Source: Pragia fontium DSM 5563 = ATCC 49100
Lineage (GTDB): Bacteria > Pseudomonadota > Gammaproteobacteria > Enterobacterales > Enterobacteriaceae
Assembly (NCBI RefSeq): GCF_900112475.1
Contig: NZ_FOLW01000007.1
Coordinates: 1 to 64,000, forward strand
DNA: 64,000 bases
Direction of reading: 5' to 3'
Position 1 is the first letter of the stretch. Each line of letters starts with the position of its first letter. Made by a program: the position numbers and the translations under genes. The notes below the pieces were generated by a model, which did not search any database, was not told the DNA's origin, and saw nothing but the letters and a program-made list of their open reading frames with translations. Shown here one piece after another: positions 10,174 to 19,055 of this stretch.

Positions 10174-10920
10174 TTAGTCTTGCTGCTTATGTTCCTGTTG
10201 GAACTGTTTAAGCAACATTGCTTGCTCATCAGTCAGAGCTAGGCTTTTTAGAAGCTCAGGTCTTCTAAGCCAGGTGCGACCCAACGACTGTTTCATGCGC
10301 CAAAGACGAATATGCTCATGGTTGCCCGAAAGTAATACTGCCGGTACATCCATGCCATCTAACACCTCAGGGCGAGTATAGTGCGGACAGTCCAACAGAC
10401 CGTCAGCAAACGAGTCTTCCTCAGCCGACATTTGATGTCCCAATACCCCCGGAATAAAACGAGAGACGGAATCAATCAACGTCATTGCGGGAAGTTCGCC
10501 GCCGCTAAGCACATAATCACCGATAGACCATTCTTCATCGACTTCGGTTTGGATTACGCGCTCATCCACGCCTTCATACCGACCACAAATCAGAATCAAC
10601 TTCTGACTGGTTGCCAGTTCGCAAACCCCTTGTTGGTCTAGTTTGCGTCCCTGTGGCGAGAGATAAATCACCTTCGCCCCTTCGCCTGCCGCTGCTTTTG
10701 CTGCGTGTATTGCATCCCGTAAGGGCTGAACCATCATCAACATACCAGGTCCACCGCCATATGGGCGATCGTCTACGGTACGGTGTCGATCGTATGTGAA
10801 GTCACGAGGACTCCAACAATTTACACTCAGCAGGCCATTTTTTACTGCTCGGCCGGTTACCCCATGATCAGTAATCGCGCGGAACATTTCGGGGAACAGG
10901 CTAATGACACCAATCCACAT
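10174..10920 (-). CDS. trmD: TrmD, tRNA (guanine37-N1)-methyltransferase
   Basis: The 248-residue protein is a SPOUT-class methyltransferase matching E. coli TrmD (255 aa). Visible motifs are [15 protein letters not shown] near 59, LSPQGRKL near 87 and the knot region [12 protein letters not shown] near 112, with [15 protein letters not shown] near 132. It methylates G37 next to the anticodon and prevents +1 frameshifting at proline codons; its product is needed for Mg2+-linked leader control in Salmonella. It lies third in the rpsP operon. Confidence 0.98.
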   Translation of the reverse strand: MWIGVISLFPEMFRAITDHGVTGRAVKNGLLSVNCWSPRDFTYDRHRTVDDRPYGGGPGMLMMVQPLRDAIHAAKAAAGEGAKVIYLSPQGRKLDQQGVCELATSQKLILICGRYEGVDERVIQTEVDEEWSIGDYVLSGGELPAMTLIDSVSRFIPGVLGHQMSAEEDSFADGLLDCPHYTRPEVLDGMDVPAVLLSGNHEHIRLWRMKQSLGRTWLRRPELLKSLALTDEQAMLLKQFQQEHKQQD

Positions 10921-10974
10921 ACTTCACGTTCCATTTGCTACTACCGCCCGACGCTTAATACGCCGAATACGGAG

Positions 10975-11505
10975 TTAGAAACCAGGATCCCAATCAACCT
11001 CAATCGATTGAGCAGCGAGATCTACTTTCTTGATAACTTGTCCATCCAGGAACGGGATTAAACGCTCCTTCGCACCAAAAGCATCTTTCAGGTTAGCCCT
11101 AACCACCAGAACATCGTTAGAACCGGTCTCCATCATATCGGTGACTTTACCCAGTTCATAACCTGAAGTGGTTACCACTTTACAACCCATAAGGTCTTTC
11201 CAGTAGTAATCCCCTTCTTCCAGGGTCGGCAGTTGTTGTGAATCAACGGCAATTTCGCAATTGGTTAATCCATTGGCAACGTCCCGATCGTCAACGCCTT
11301 TCAGCTTGATGATCAGATCCTGATTGTGGCGTTTCCAGCTTTCTAACTCGATAACGCGCCATTCACCAGCCCGCTGGATATACCACGGCTGATAATCGAA
11401 AATACTTTCAGACTGCTCGGTGGATGAGAACACTCTGAGCCAACCCCGAATGCCATATGTAGAACCCAGTTTCCCAAGAACTATCGGATTTAGTAGCTTG
11501 CTCAT
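10975..11505 (-). CDS. rimM: RimM, 16S rRNA processing / 30S maturation factor
   Basis: The protein matches E. coli RimM from [10 protein letters not shown] through the final EVDWDPGF. It has an N-terminal RimM barrel and a C-terminal PRC-barrel domain beginning near residue 100. RimM binds S19 and helps assemble the 30S head. I chose the ATG giving 176 residues; a GTG three codons upstream is possible but has no better ribosome binding site. It is separated by a short gap from rpsP and by 54 bp from trmD. Confidence 0.95.
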   Translation of the reverse strand: MSKLLNPIVLGKLGSTYGIRGWLRVFSSTEQSESIFDYQPWYIQRAGEWRVIELESWKRHNQDLIIKLKGVDDRDVANGLTNCEIAVDSQQLPTLEEGDYYWKDLMGCKVVTTSGYELGKVTDMMETGSNDVLVVRANLKDAFGAKERLIPFLDGQVIKKVDLAAQSIEVDWDPGF

Positions 11506-11523
11506 AGCAGACACCCAGACAAA

Positions 11524-11772
11524 TTATGCAGCTTTGTTTGCGTCTTTGATCAGCGCAGCAACGCGATCAGAAACGGTTGCACCCAGACCAGTCCAATGAT
11601 TGATACGGTCCAGATCTAAACGCAGACGCTCAGCCTGACCAGAAGCGATCGGGTTGAAGAAGCCTACGCGTTCGATGAAGCGACCGTCACGTGCATTACG
11701 ACTGTCGGTCACAACAACTTGATAAAACGGACGCTTTTTTGCGCCGCCACGAGCTAAACGAATTGTTACCAT
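11524..11772 (-). CDS. rpsP: 30S ribosomal protein S16
   Basis: The 82-residue protein is nearly identical to E. coli S16, beginning [18 protein letters not shown]. It is the first gene of rpsP-rimM-trmD-rplS. Upstream, the mRNA leader has an 8-bp hairpin (11800-11825) and a promoter (11848-11875). In E. coli ffh lies directly upstream; here about 5.7 kb intervene. Confidence 0.98.
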   Translation of the reverse strand: MVTIRLARGGAKKRPFYQVVVTDSRNARDGRFIERVGFFNPIASGQAERLRLDLDRINHWTGLGATVSDRVAALIKDANKAA

Positions 11773-11799
11773 AACATCCTCATTAGTTAATAAAACACG

Positions 11800-11825
11800 C
11801 AGACCCCATCGAGGAACGGGGTCTG
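11800..11825 (-). promoter_or_regulatory. hairpin in the rpsP leader
   Basis: CAGACCCC and GGGGTCTG (11800-11807, 11818-11825) form a GC-rich 8-bp stem with a 10-nt loop, 28 bp before the rpsP start in the transcribed leader. It resembles a weak attenuator: on the minus strand a TTTT stretch follows a few bases later. Confidence 0.55.
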
Positions 11826-11847
11826 GTGCAATATAAAAAGCCCGAAA

Positions 11848-11875
11848 AGTTTACTCATTTTGGCGCAAAAAGCAA
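11848..11875 (-). promoter_or_regulatory. sigma70 promoter of the rpsP operon
   Basis: On the minus strand TTGCTT (11875-11870), a 16-bp spacer and TAAACT (11853-11848) form a plausible promoter. The next bases include CGGGC, a GC-rich discriminator typical of stringently controlled ribosomal promoters. Confidence 0.55.
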
Positions 11876-12245
11876 CCTAAAGCGCCTGATATTAATGATT
11901 CAATCCCAAAAGAGAACCAAAATAAACTTGGCATGGCTAATAACCCAGCTAACTTACCATATAAATTCAATTGATAGCGTCGCTATATTACTTTTTGGCA
12001 CATTTAGTTTTTTTATTAAATAAAATCTAATAGCCGTTTACCCGACCTGACTCACCGTTTCGTTTAAAAAACAACCGGAATTTTGAAATTCACCCTTTCT
12101 ATTGTCGACTGCTAACCCGTTCAAGAAACATAACCTGATGTAAAAACGCTATCGAACTCGGGCTCAAAGGGTGGTTAAAAGGATTTTATTTCGCTCTGAA
12201 ACTAACGTTATACTCGGACTCCATGATAAAAATAAGGTTATCATT
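11876..12245. other. non-coding region between the rpsP promoter and the M20 peptidase gene
   Basis: About 370 bp without a convincing gene. A frame in it lacks a ribosome binding site and homology. It should hold the promoter of the peptidase gene, but I cannot place one with confidence. Confidence 0.45.
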
Positions 12246-13370
12246 ATGTCAGCTATCCTTTCTTACCTATCCCAACATCAGAACAGTATCTTGTCCGATC
12301 TGGAACAACTGGCCAACGCAGAATCGCCTTCCCATAACAAAAATGCAGTTGATGCCTGCGGTCAGGTGTTACAAAAGCTGTTTATAGCGCATTTAGGCGT
12401 TACCGCAGAAACCTTTCCACAAACCCAATATGGCAACCATTTGGCATTTCATATCGGTAACGGCTCGCAAAAGATTCTGATTTTAGGGCACTTCGATACG
12501 GTTTGGGATATCGGGCGCTTAACCTTACGTCAGGAAGACGGAAAACTGTTTGGCCCGGGCGTTCTGGATATGAAAGGTGGACTGATTCAAGCTATCTGGG
12601 CAGTGAAAGCATTAAAAAAACTAAACCAGCTTGGCGATCGCCAAATTGACTTCTTATGTAATGCCGATGAGGAGTTGGGTAGTCCAAGCTCACGCGCCAT
12701 CATTGAACAACAGGCTCCAAATTATCAACAGGTTTTGGTGGTAGAGCCGGCAACCGCCGGAAACGGTGCCTTAAAAACTGGTCGCAAGGGTACCGGACGT
12801 TTTTATGTTCATATCAAAGGTAAAGCTGCCCACGCGGGCAATAATCCGGAAGACGGTATTAGCGCGATTCAAGAGATGTCTTATCAGATTCAATATCTAC
12901 ATTCTCTCAATGCGCCACATAATGGCACCACGGTTAACGTCGACGTTGCCAGCGGAGGCAGCGTAATTAACGTTGTGGCAGAAGAGGCTAACCTCTGTAT
13001 CGACGTGCGGGTTACTCGTTTGGATGAAGCAGAAAGAATTCATCATGCTATCTATGGCTCTGTTGCCAAACTTGACGGTATCCAACTGACCGTCACCGGA
13101 GGAATGGTTCGTCCACCGATGGAACGTAATCAAGCTTCTGGAGAACTGTTCGCCAAAGCGCAAGAAGCAGCAAAAGCCCTTGGCTTTGATATTAGTGAAG
13201 CCTCTGTTGGAGGCGGTAGTGACGGGAACTTTACCGCAGCCTTGGGCATTCCAACGCTGGATGGCTTAGGCAGTACTGGCGCAGGTCCACACGCAGAATA
13301 TGAACATATTATCATTGACGACTTAGCCAAACGTTCTGCGCTACTGGCAGAGTTAATCGTTAGGTTATGA
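12246..13370 (+). CDS. M20 family metallopeptidase (glutamate carboxypeptidase-like)
   Basis: The protein (374 residues from the ATG chosen) has the di-zinc pattern of the carboxypeptidase G2 branch of M20: GHFDTVW near 81, PGVLDMKGG near 108, NADEELGS near 139, VVEPA near 166 and GAGPHAEYEH near the C-terminus. A lid/dimerisation domain occupies about residues 180-290. Such enzymes cleave C-terminal Glu from folates or peptides; the substrate here is not determined. An upstream in-frame ATG at 12171 would add 25 residues unlike the family. No signal peptide is seen, so it is probably cytosolic. Confidence 0.85.
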   Translation: MSAILSYLSQHQNSILSDLEQLANAESPSHNKNAVDACGQVLQKLFIAHLGVTAETFPQTQYGNHLAFHIGNGSQKILILGHFDTVWDIGRLTLRQEDGKLFGPGVLDMKGGLIQAIWAVKALKKLNQLGDRQIDFLCNADEELGSPSSRAIIEQQAPNYQQVLVVEPATAGNGALKTGRKGTGRFYVHIKGKAAHAGNNPEDGISAIQEMSYQIQYLHSLNAPHNGTTVNVDVASGGSVINVVAEEANLCIDVRVTRLDEAERIHHAIYGSVAKLDGIQLTVTGGMVRPPMERNQASGELFAKAQEAAKALGFDISEASVGGGSDGNFTAALGIPTLDGLGSTGAGPHAEYEHIIIDDLAKRSALLAELIVRL

Positions 13371-13401
13371 TCCTCGTCATATTTGAAGTCTCAAACTAAG
13401 T

Positions 13402-13455
13402 AAAAACTGCACATAAAAATAGCCTAAGGCTTCTAATATTTTATGTGCAGTTTTT
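13402..13455. terminator. long bidirectional terminator between peptidase and MFS genes
   Basis: Perfect 17-bp arms (13402-13418 and 13439-13455) are flanked by A and T runs, and the loop contains a second small palindrome, AGCC-TAA-GGCT. It lies between two convergent genes. Confidence 0.85.
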
Positions 13456-13552
13456 CTATATAACATTTAAATCATAAGCAACGTTAACAGCACAATAAAC
13501 CCATTAAAAACTTTACCGTTTAATTAAAGCTGCTCAATATTACCTTCCTGTT

Positions 13553-15355
13553 TTACCATTTTTGCTTTTTTAACCAGCTATCGTGTAACCACTTTTCCGT
13601 TTGACGTCCAGCTCTAATGAAATCCCAGTTAATGTCTCGTTCAAATACCATAACGCTACTATCTGGCGCTACAATTACCCAAAAATAGAGGCCGTTATCC
13701 CGATTTCTGGATTTCACTTTCATGCCCGTTAAGGTTATTTTCTTGCCATCCGTATCTAACACTACTTCATCGTGAGGCGCTACCCATTGAACATCCATGA
13801 CAGGAAGCAAGTCTGCGGCATATTCAGCCAAAAAATCTCTGGCGATAGTTTCGGCATTCTCCTTGCTTACTTGCTGCCCCACCGCCAATTGTGGACTCAT
13901 ACGAGCAAAACCTTTAAGGCGCCCTTCTGTATCAAGAACAAAAGAAACCTGAGCATAACCATAGCGAATAGAGTCACTCGTTTGAGGCTGATATCTACTT
14001 AAAGTAATCGGTTGTTTATCCATTAACCCATCAATGGTGAACAATATTTGGTAATCCAGCTCAGATAGAGCCAAGCGCTGTTTATAACTGTCAACATTCA
14101 TCATCATCACTTCAACCTTACTTAATCCATTTGCTTTAACCGGTGAAACTGAATACATAACCAACGAAAACAATGCCAGTAGTGAAACTGATATGCTCTT
14201 TTTAGCGGTCATGCCATATATCCAGAGACCTAATCCAGTGAGTGTAAAACTTAAAACAGGCACCATAATCTCTCCTCCATATTGTAAAGAAAGCGAATTT
14301 CCCAGGCTTACGCCAAAAAATAAAATGAATGTATATAAAGAAACCGCAAGCCCGCGAACTTCAGGCAGAGAGCGTTGACTTATTAAGCCAATCACTCCGG
14401 GAATAGCGGTGCTAATCGCAGCCACAAATATCAAATGAAAAACCACTACGAACCAAATCGGAATCAGGGCAAAAAGATACTGGCCAAATAACGATATTCC
14501 CGCAGCTATTAATGCATAAGCTATGGTTCTTTCTGGCCCATACTTTGTGATAAACCTTGTCACCAACAAAGGCATCAACATACAGGGAATTGCCATCAAC
14601 CTTAGACCCGCTGGATCCAAGTTAATGGTTGCTAAAGAAGTCGCAAAAGCGGGTTCTTGAGTTAAATAAATATAAAAACTAACTAGACTGGCCAATATGA
14701 AAAATGATGCCGCATAAGCTTTACGTAACGCATGAGAAAATAGAGTGGGAAGTACTGAAGAGATAATCGTTAAAACGCCCGTATGCTGACTAATCGTATG
14801 CCGATCTTTTAGCAATGAAATAGCCAAGAATGACAGCCCATAGCAAATACCAAGTATTAACATTGGCCAAAATAATCCATCAATAATCGTCGCTTCACCA
14901 AACCACTGACCGATAATGCCGGATAATAAAAAAGCACTGCTCATCAATGCAATACCACGCAGCTTATTTCTAATCTGAAGATTCTCACTCATCCAAGCTA
15001 ATGCGACCGGAGGAAAAGCCGCTGCAAAGAAACCCTGAAATGCCCGCATTATGAGCACAGAAAGAAAATGGTCATTCAGAGCAATGGCAAAAGTTAGTGA
15101 GGTTAATACTACCATGGTAATCAACATGATTCGTTTGCGCCCAAAACGATCTGAAATGGGGCCCCAAATCAACATGCCAACGGCATAGAACAAAATAAAA
15201 GCTGAAGTAAGCAGCCCAATCTGCTGCTCGTTAACCCCCATAATACGACTAAGCAGTAATGTTACGGGCAACAAGAGATATAGCTGAGTGACGATACATA
15301 AAGCAGCTATTGGAAAAAAACATAGTGAACATAAGTCACGAGACAACCTTATCAT
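13553..15355 (-). CDS. MFS transporter with an additional C-terminal periplasmic domain
   Basis: Residues 1-385 form a 12-helix major facilitator, with the signature GPISDRFGRKR between helices 2 and 3. After the last MFS helix the frame continues with TAKKSISVSLLALFSLVMYS, a charged start plus a hydrophobic stretch ending in VKA-N that looks like a signal peptide, then about 190 soluble residues of unknown type. The internal ATG (14212) could start a separate exported protein, but its ribosome binding site is weak. I use the ATG at 15355 with GGGGAG upstream; a TTG 25 codons earlier is less likely. The gene is divergent from a merR-type gene. The transported substrate is unknown. Confidence 0.75.
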   Translation of the reverse strand: MIRLSRDLCSLCFFPIAALCIVTQLYLLLPVTLLLSRIMGVNEQQIGLLTSAFILFYAVGMLIWGPISDRFGRKRIMLITMVVLTSLTFAIALNDHFLSVLIMRAFQGFFAAAFPPVALAWMSENLQIRNKLRGIALMSSAFLLSGIIGQWFGEATIIDGLFWPMLILGICYGLSFLAISLLKDRHTISQHTGVLTIISSVLPTLFSHALRKAYAASFFILASLVSFYIYLTQEPAFATSLATINLDPAGLRLMAIPCMLMPLLVTRFITKYGPERTIAYALIAAGISLFGQYLFALIPIWFVVVFHLIFVAAISTAIPGVIGLISQRSLPEVRGLAVSLYTFILFFGVSLGNSLSLQYGGEIMVPVLSFTLTGLGLWIYGMTAKKSISVSLLALFSLVMYSVSPVKANGLSKVEVMMMNVDSYKQRLALSELDYQILFTIDGLMDKQPITLSRYQPQTSDSIRYGYAQVSFVLDTEGRLKGFARMSPQLAVGQQVSKENAETIARDFLAEYAADLLPVMDVQWVAPHDEVVLDTDGKKITLTGMKVKSRNRDNGLYFWVIVAPDSSVMVFERDINWDFIRAGRQTEKWLHDSWLKKQKW

Positions 15356-15387
15356 TCCCTTACACTCCCCAAAATGAATTAACACAA

Positions 15388-15416
15388 CAATAATTGTCGT
15401 TAAACTACAATTATTG
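15388..15416. promoter_or_regulatory. inverted repeat between MFS and merR genes, candidate operator
   Basis: CAATAATTGT and ACAATTATTG (15388-15397, 15407-15416) are perfect 10-bp arms around a 9-nt spacer, 33 bp upstream of the MFS start. Size and symmetry suit a dimeric MerR regulator. I could not place the -35 and -10 elements reliably. Confidence 0.5.
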
Positions 15417-15518
15417 AAGAAATAAAGCAATGATATTGTTTATCTATCTTTCTTTGATGGATAACGACTTTAGCGATAAGATGAAATGAGTCAGGATTCA
15501 TACAGGTAATAAATAGCC

Positions 15519-15842
15519 ATGAACAACAAAAAATCTGAAGACTTAGAACAGGCTTACTGTGATTTTTTAAGCAATGTGATTGTTGGTATTAGTGAAGTGT
15601 CCGAAATGACTGGGGTTCCAACCAGGAAATTAAGATATTGGCAAGAAAAGGGGATTATCCAGTCGGTTGATCCTGAAGCAAGTTCACGTCAATTTGATTT
15701 AGCTAATGTAAAAAAAATTCTGTTAATTCAGGAGTTAATTGAAGATGGCTACTCATTAGATGGAGCTGCGGCTAAAGTCGAGAAACGACTACAAAAGATT
15801 GGCAACTTACTCAATGTTATCAGCCTGTCTAAAATTATATAA
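15519..15842 (+). CDS. MerR family transcriptional regulator (short)
   Basis: The 107-residue protein has a MerR-type winged helix: ISEVSEMTGVPTRKLRYWQEKGII at about 29-52 and SSRQFDLANVKKILLIQELIEDGYSLDGAAAKV after it. There is almost no effector domain beyond the dimerisation helix and no cysteine cluster for metals. Divergence from the MFS gene and the palindrome between them suggest that it controls that transporter and itself. The effector is unknown. Confidence 0.8.
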   Translation: MNNKKSEDLEQAYCDFLSNVIVGISEVSEMTGVPTRKLRYWQEKGIIQSVDPEASSRQFDLANVKKILLIQELIEDGYSLDGAAAKVEKRLQKIGNLLNVISLSKII

Positions 15843-15962
15843 TTAAAAACATAGCGGTTTATAAATTATCAGTTATGTGGAAAGCCATTGATACTCTTTT
15901 GAATAACCAGAGTAATCCATCAAGTTTATCCTCTGTCTATACAACAGACCGGAGCATAATGA

Positions 15963-16415
15963 ATGAAACTTAAAGAATCCGGCATCACTGATACACAGGT
16001 TGGCAAAAACGTCGTTATTTATTCACCCGTTAATATCTACGGATGTACTTTAGGGGACGACGTTTTTATCGGCCCCTTTGTTGAAATTCAAAAAAACTGC
16101 GTAGTCGGTCGCCAATCCCGCGTTCAATCACACACCTTCATCTGTGAGAATGTCAACATTGGTGAAAACTGCTTTATTGGCCATAACGTGACTTTCGCTA
16201 ACGATCTTTTCACTCAGGGAGCGCCTAATCCCGACGCTTCAGACTGGCTACACATTATTATTGAAGATAATGTTTCCATTGGCAGCGGATCTACCATTCT
16301 TGCCGAAAAAATATGTAGTGGGACAGTGATTGGTGCCGGTAGTGTGGTAGTTAAATCCATTACTGAAAAAGGCATCTATGCCGGTAATCCAGCCCGATTA
16401 TTAAGGAAGCTATGA
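15963..16415 (+). CDS. hexapeptide-repeat acetyltransferase (WlbB/FdtC-like)
   Basis: The 150-residue protein is a left-handed beta-helix built from hexapeptide repeats (VGKNVVIYSPVNI, LGDDVFIGPFVEI, IGENCFIGHNVTF, IEDNVSIGSGSTI). It resembles N-acetyltransferases acting on amino sugars of nucleotide-linked hexoses, with the His of IGHNV as likely base. GGAG stands 8 nt before the ATG. It is not in a sugar biosynthesis cluster here: its neighbours are merR and, convergently, murQ. The acceptor is therefore unknown. Confidence 0.8.
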   Translation: MKLKESGITDTQVGKNVVIYSPVNIYGCTLGDDVFIGPFVEIQKNCVVGRQSRVQSHTFICENVNIGENCFIGHNVTFANDLFTQGAPNPDASDWLHIIIEDNVSIGSGSTILAEKICSGTVIGAGSVVVKSITEKGIYAGNPARLLRKL

Positions 16416-16446
16416 CGACTACCAGAAGATTCCCAATAACGTTAAC

Positions 16447-17352
16447 TTAATTGTTGGACGCTATCGCTTCTCTAATAAATCCTTTACTGCTCTGTAAAGC
16501 CTGCTTTGCTTGTTCTGCACTCATGCCAGTTAATACCATTACAATGGCAGTTTTACAGTGGCGCTGGCATTGGGAAAGCGCATTTTCTGCCTCTTCTCGA
16601 CTACATTCAGTAGCCTGCATCACTATATTCTTTTGTCTTTCCACCAGCTTGGCATTCGTCGCTTCTACATCAACCATCAAATTGCCATACACTTTGCCAA
16701 TTTTAATCATTGAGCCAGTAGTCAGCATATTGAGCACCAGCTTTTGTGCCGTTCCCGCTTTCATCCGGGATGAGCCGGTAATCACTTCGCTACCGACGAT
16801 AGGCGTAATGGCAATATCGGCCAACTGAGCGATCGGACTTTGTGGATTACAACTCACACTCATAACCTTGGCACCCAGCGATTTAGCATATTCCATCGCC
16901 GAAATAACGTAAGGTGTTCTACCACTGGCTGCGATACCCACTAAAACGTCTCGCTCGCTGAAACCAATCATCTTTAAATCCTGAATGCCCAACTCCAGAC
17001 TATCCTCTGCATTTTCTACCGCTTTAAAAATAGCCTGATGACCACCAGCAATCAGGCCAATGACCTGCTCCGGCGGAGTACCATACGTTGGTGGGCATTC
17101 ACTGGCGTCTAAAATGCCTAAACGCCCGGATGTTCCAGCACCACAGTAGATTAAACGCCCGCCGTGGATAAAAGCCTGACTGATAACATCAACCGCCTCT
17201 GCAATAGCGTTAATTTCTTTCTCTACCGCTAAGGCTACTTTTTTATCTTCATCATTAATAACCCTAAGCATGTCAACCGTAGAGAGCCGATCAATATCTT
17301 CACTGGCCTGATTACGGCTTTCAGTTACCATTTTGCTCAAATCAATTTTCAT
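16447..17352 (-). CDS. murQ: MurQ, N-acetylmuramic acid 6-phosphate etherase
   Basis: The protein (301 residues from this ATG) matches E. coli MurQ (298), with a SIS sugar-isomerase domain containing [23 protein letters not shown] near 70 and [18 protein letters not shown] near 200. It cleaves the lactyl ether of MurNAc-6-P to give GlcNAc-6-P in cell-wall recycling. A GTG three codons upstream is an alternative start. Neither murR nor the murP transporter is adjacent, unlike E. coli. The gene lies 3' of ffh on the same strand, beyond a terminator-like hairpin. Confidence 0.96.
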   Translation of the reverse strand: MKIDLSKMVTESRNQASEDIDRLSTVDMLRVINDEDKKVALAVEKEINAIAEAVDVISQAFIHGGRLIYCGAGTSGRLGILDASECPPTYGTPPEQVIGLIAGGHQAIFKAVENAEDSLELGIQDLKMIGFSERDVLVGIAASGRTPYVISAMEYAKSLGAKVMSVSCNPQSPIAQLADIAITPIVGSEVITGSSRMKAGTAQKLVLNMLTTGSMIKIGKVYGNLMVDVEATNAKLVERQKNIVMQATECSREEAENALSQCQRHCKTAIVMVLTGMSAEQAKQALQSSKGFIREAIASNN

Positions 17353-17472
17353 CGGTGTCACTCTGCGCTCAAGGTTATTAATATCTGCTTTTTAATTAAA
17401 GCAGATATCACAGCATGTCTAAATAGGGATTATGGAATGTTAGGAAGCAATGACCACGGTACAGTTAAACTA

Positions 17473-17516
17473 AAGGAAGATGTGACAGGCCAAGAACAGC
17501 TATCAACATCTTCCTT
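17473..17516 (-). terminator. ffh terminator
   Basis: AAGGAAGATGT and ACATCTTCCTT (17473-17483, 17506-17516) are 11-bp perfect arms with a 22-nt loop, 27 bp beyond the ffh stop on the minus strand, followed by TTAGTTT. Confidence 0.6.
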
Positions 17517-17542
17517 ATTTAACAGACAACAATAATGGATAA

Positions 17543-18901
17543 TTAACGCATCATACCCGGAGGCATCATACCTTTCATACCGCGCAACATTTTCGCCATG
17601 CCGCCCTTTTTCATTTTCTTCATCATACGCTGCATATCGTCAAACTGTTTTAGCAGGCGGTTAACATCTTGCACCTGCATACCAGAGCCCGCAGCAATAC
17701 GGCGTTTACGTGAACCTTTGATGATTTCTGGGTTAGCACGTTCTTTGAAACTCATGGAGTTGATAATCGCCTCCATACGCACCAGCACCTTATCATCCAT
17801 CTGTGCCTTGACGTTATCAGGGATCTGCCCAGCACCAGGTAACTTACTCATCATACTGGCCATTCCGCCCATATTACGCATCTGCTTTAACTGGTCGAGG
17901 AAGTCGGTCAGGTCAAAGCCATCACCCTTCTTCAGCTTGTTAGCCAGCTTTTCCGCTTGGGCGCGATCGACCTTGCTCTCAATATCTTCAATCAGGGAGA
18001 GCATATCTCCCATACCGAGAATACGCGAAGCAATACGATCCGGATGGAAAGGTTCTAACGCTTCAGTCTTTTCACCAATACCTAAGAATTTAATCGGCTT
18101 ACCGGTAATATGACGAATGGATAATGCAGCACCACCACGAGCATCACCGTCAACTTTGGTTAGTACAACCCCCGTCAATGGTAACGCCTCGTTAAAGGCT
18201 TTAGCGGTATTTGCCGCATCCTGACCGGTCATGGCATCAACAACAAACAGGGTCTCCACCGGATTTAATGCGGCATGCACCTGCTTAATCTCGTCCATCA
18301 TCGCTTCGTCAACGTGCAAACGACCAGCGGTATCGACAATCAGAACGTCATAAAACTTCAGTTTAGCCTGTTGCAATGCACGGTTAACGATATCAACCGG
18401 TTTTTCCTGTGCATCTGATGGACAGAAATCAACAGAAATGGCTTCCGCCAGCGTTTCTAATTGCCTAATCGCCGCCGGGCGATAGACGTCAGCAGAAACA
18501 ACCAAGACTTTTTTCTTCTGTTTTTCTTTTAAGAATTTGGCCAGTTTCGCAACGCTGGTGGTTTTACCCGCCCCTTGTAAACCCGCCATCAAAATAATCG
18601 CTGGTGGCTGAGCGGCCAGGTTGAGACTGTTATTCTCTTCCCCCATTGCCGCTACCAACTCATCGCGAACAATTTTGACGAACTCTTGTCCCGGCGTCAG
18701 ACTTTTATTAACTTCATGCCCTACCGCACTCTCTTTGACACGATTAATAAAGTCACGAACAACCGGTAAAGCAACGTCAGCTTCCAGCAATGCCATGCGC
18801 ACTTCACGCAAGGTATCTTTAATATTATCTTCAGTCAGTCGCCCACGACCACTGATGTTGCGCAGCGTGCGCGATAGTCTATCGGTTAAGTTTTCAAACA
18901 T
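17543..18901 (-). CDS. ffh: Ffh, signal recognition particle GTPase (SRP54)
   Basis: The 452-residue protein is a standard Ffh. The N domain is followed by the G domain with GLQGAGKTTSVAKLA near 107, DTAGR near 190 and TKVDGD near 247, and then the methionine-rich M domain, which binds 4.5S RNA and signal sequences and ends in a Met/Gly/Lys-rich tail. Ffh with 4.5S RNA targets inner-membrane proteins to FtsY/SecYEG. In E. coli rpsP follows directly; here murQ and other genes come next. Confidence 0.98.
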   Translation of the reverse strand: MFENLTDRLSRTLRNISGRGRLTEDNIKDTLREVRMALLEADVALPVVRDFINRVKESAVGHEVNKSLTPGQEFVKIVRDELVAAMGEENNSLNLAAQPPAIILMAGLQGAGKTTSVAKLAKFLKEKQKKKVLVVSADVYRPAAIRQLETLAEAISVDFCPSDAQEKPVDIVNRALQQAKLKFYDVLIVDTAGRLHVDEAMMDEIKQVHAALNPVETLFVVDAMTGQDAANTAKAFNEALPLTGVVLTKVDGDARGGAALSIRHITGKPIKFLGIGEKTEALEPFHPDRIASRILGMGDMLSLIEDIESKVDRAQAEKLANKLKKGDGFDLTDFLDQLKQMRNMGGMASMMSKLPGAGQIPDNVKAQMDDKVLVRMEAIINSMSFKERANPEIIKGSRKRRIAAGSGMQVQDVNRLLKQFDDMQRMMKKMKKGGMAKMLRGMKGMMPPGMMR

Positions 18902-19055
18902 CGTCTTATGCCCAACGTTATGATGATCCGCGATAGCGGTAAAAATTTTAGCGAGTATAACACGAACAATACTCAGGTTAGTTATCGATAGTTAGTGAGA
19001 ATTGTTGGAGGGAAACGCCACTAACGCTATACTGAGGAAACTTTTTCCATGGTTT

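Noticed and set aside
17598-18113. 171-codon plus-strand frame inside ffh
   Set aside because: Antisense to highly conserved ffh; Ser/Arg/Ile-rich translation typical of shadows.
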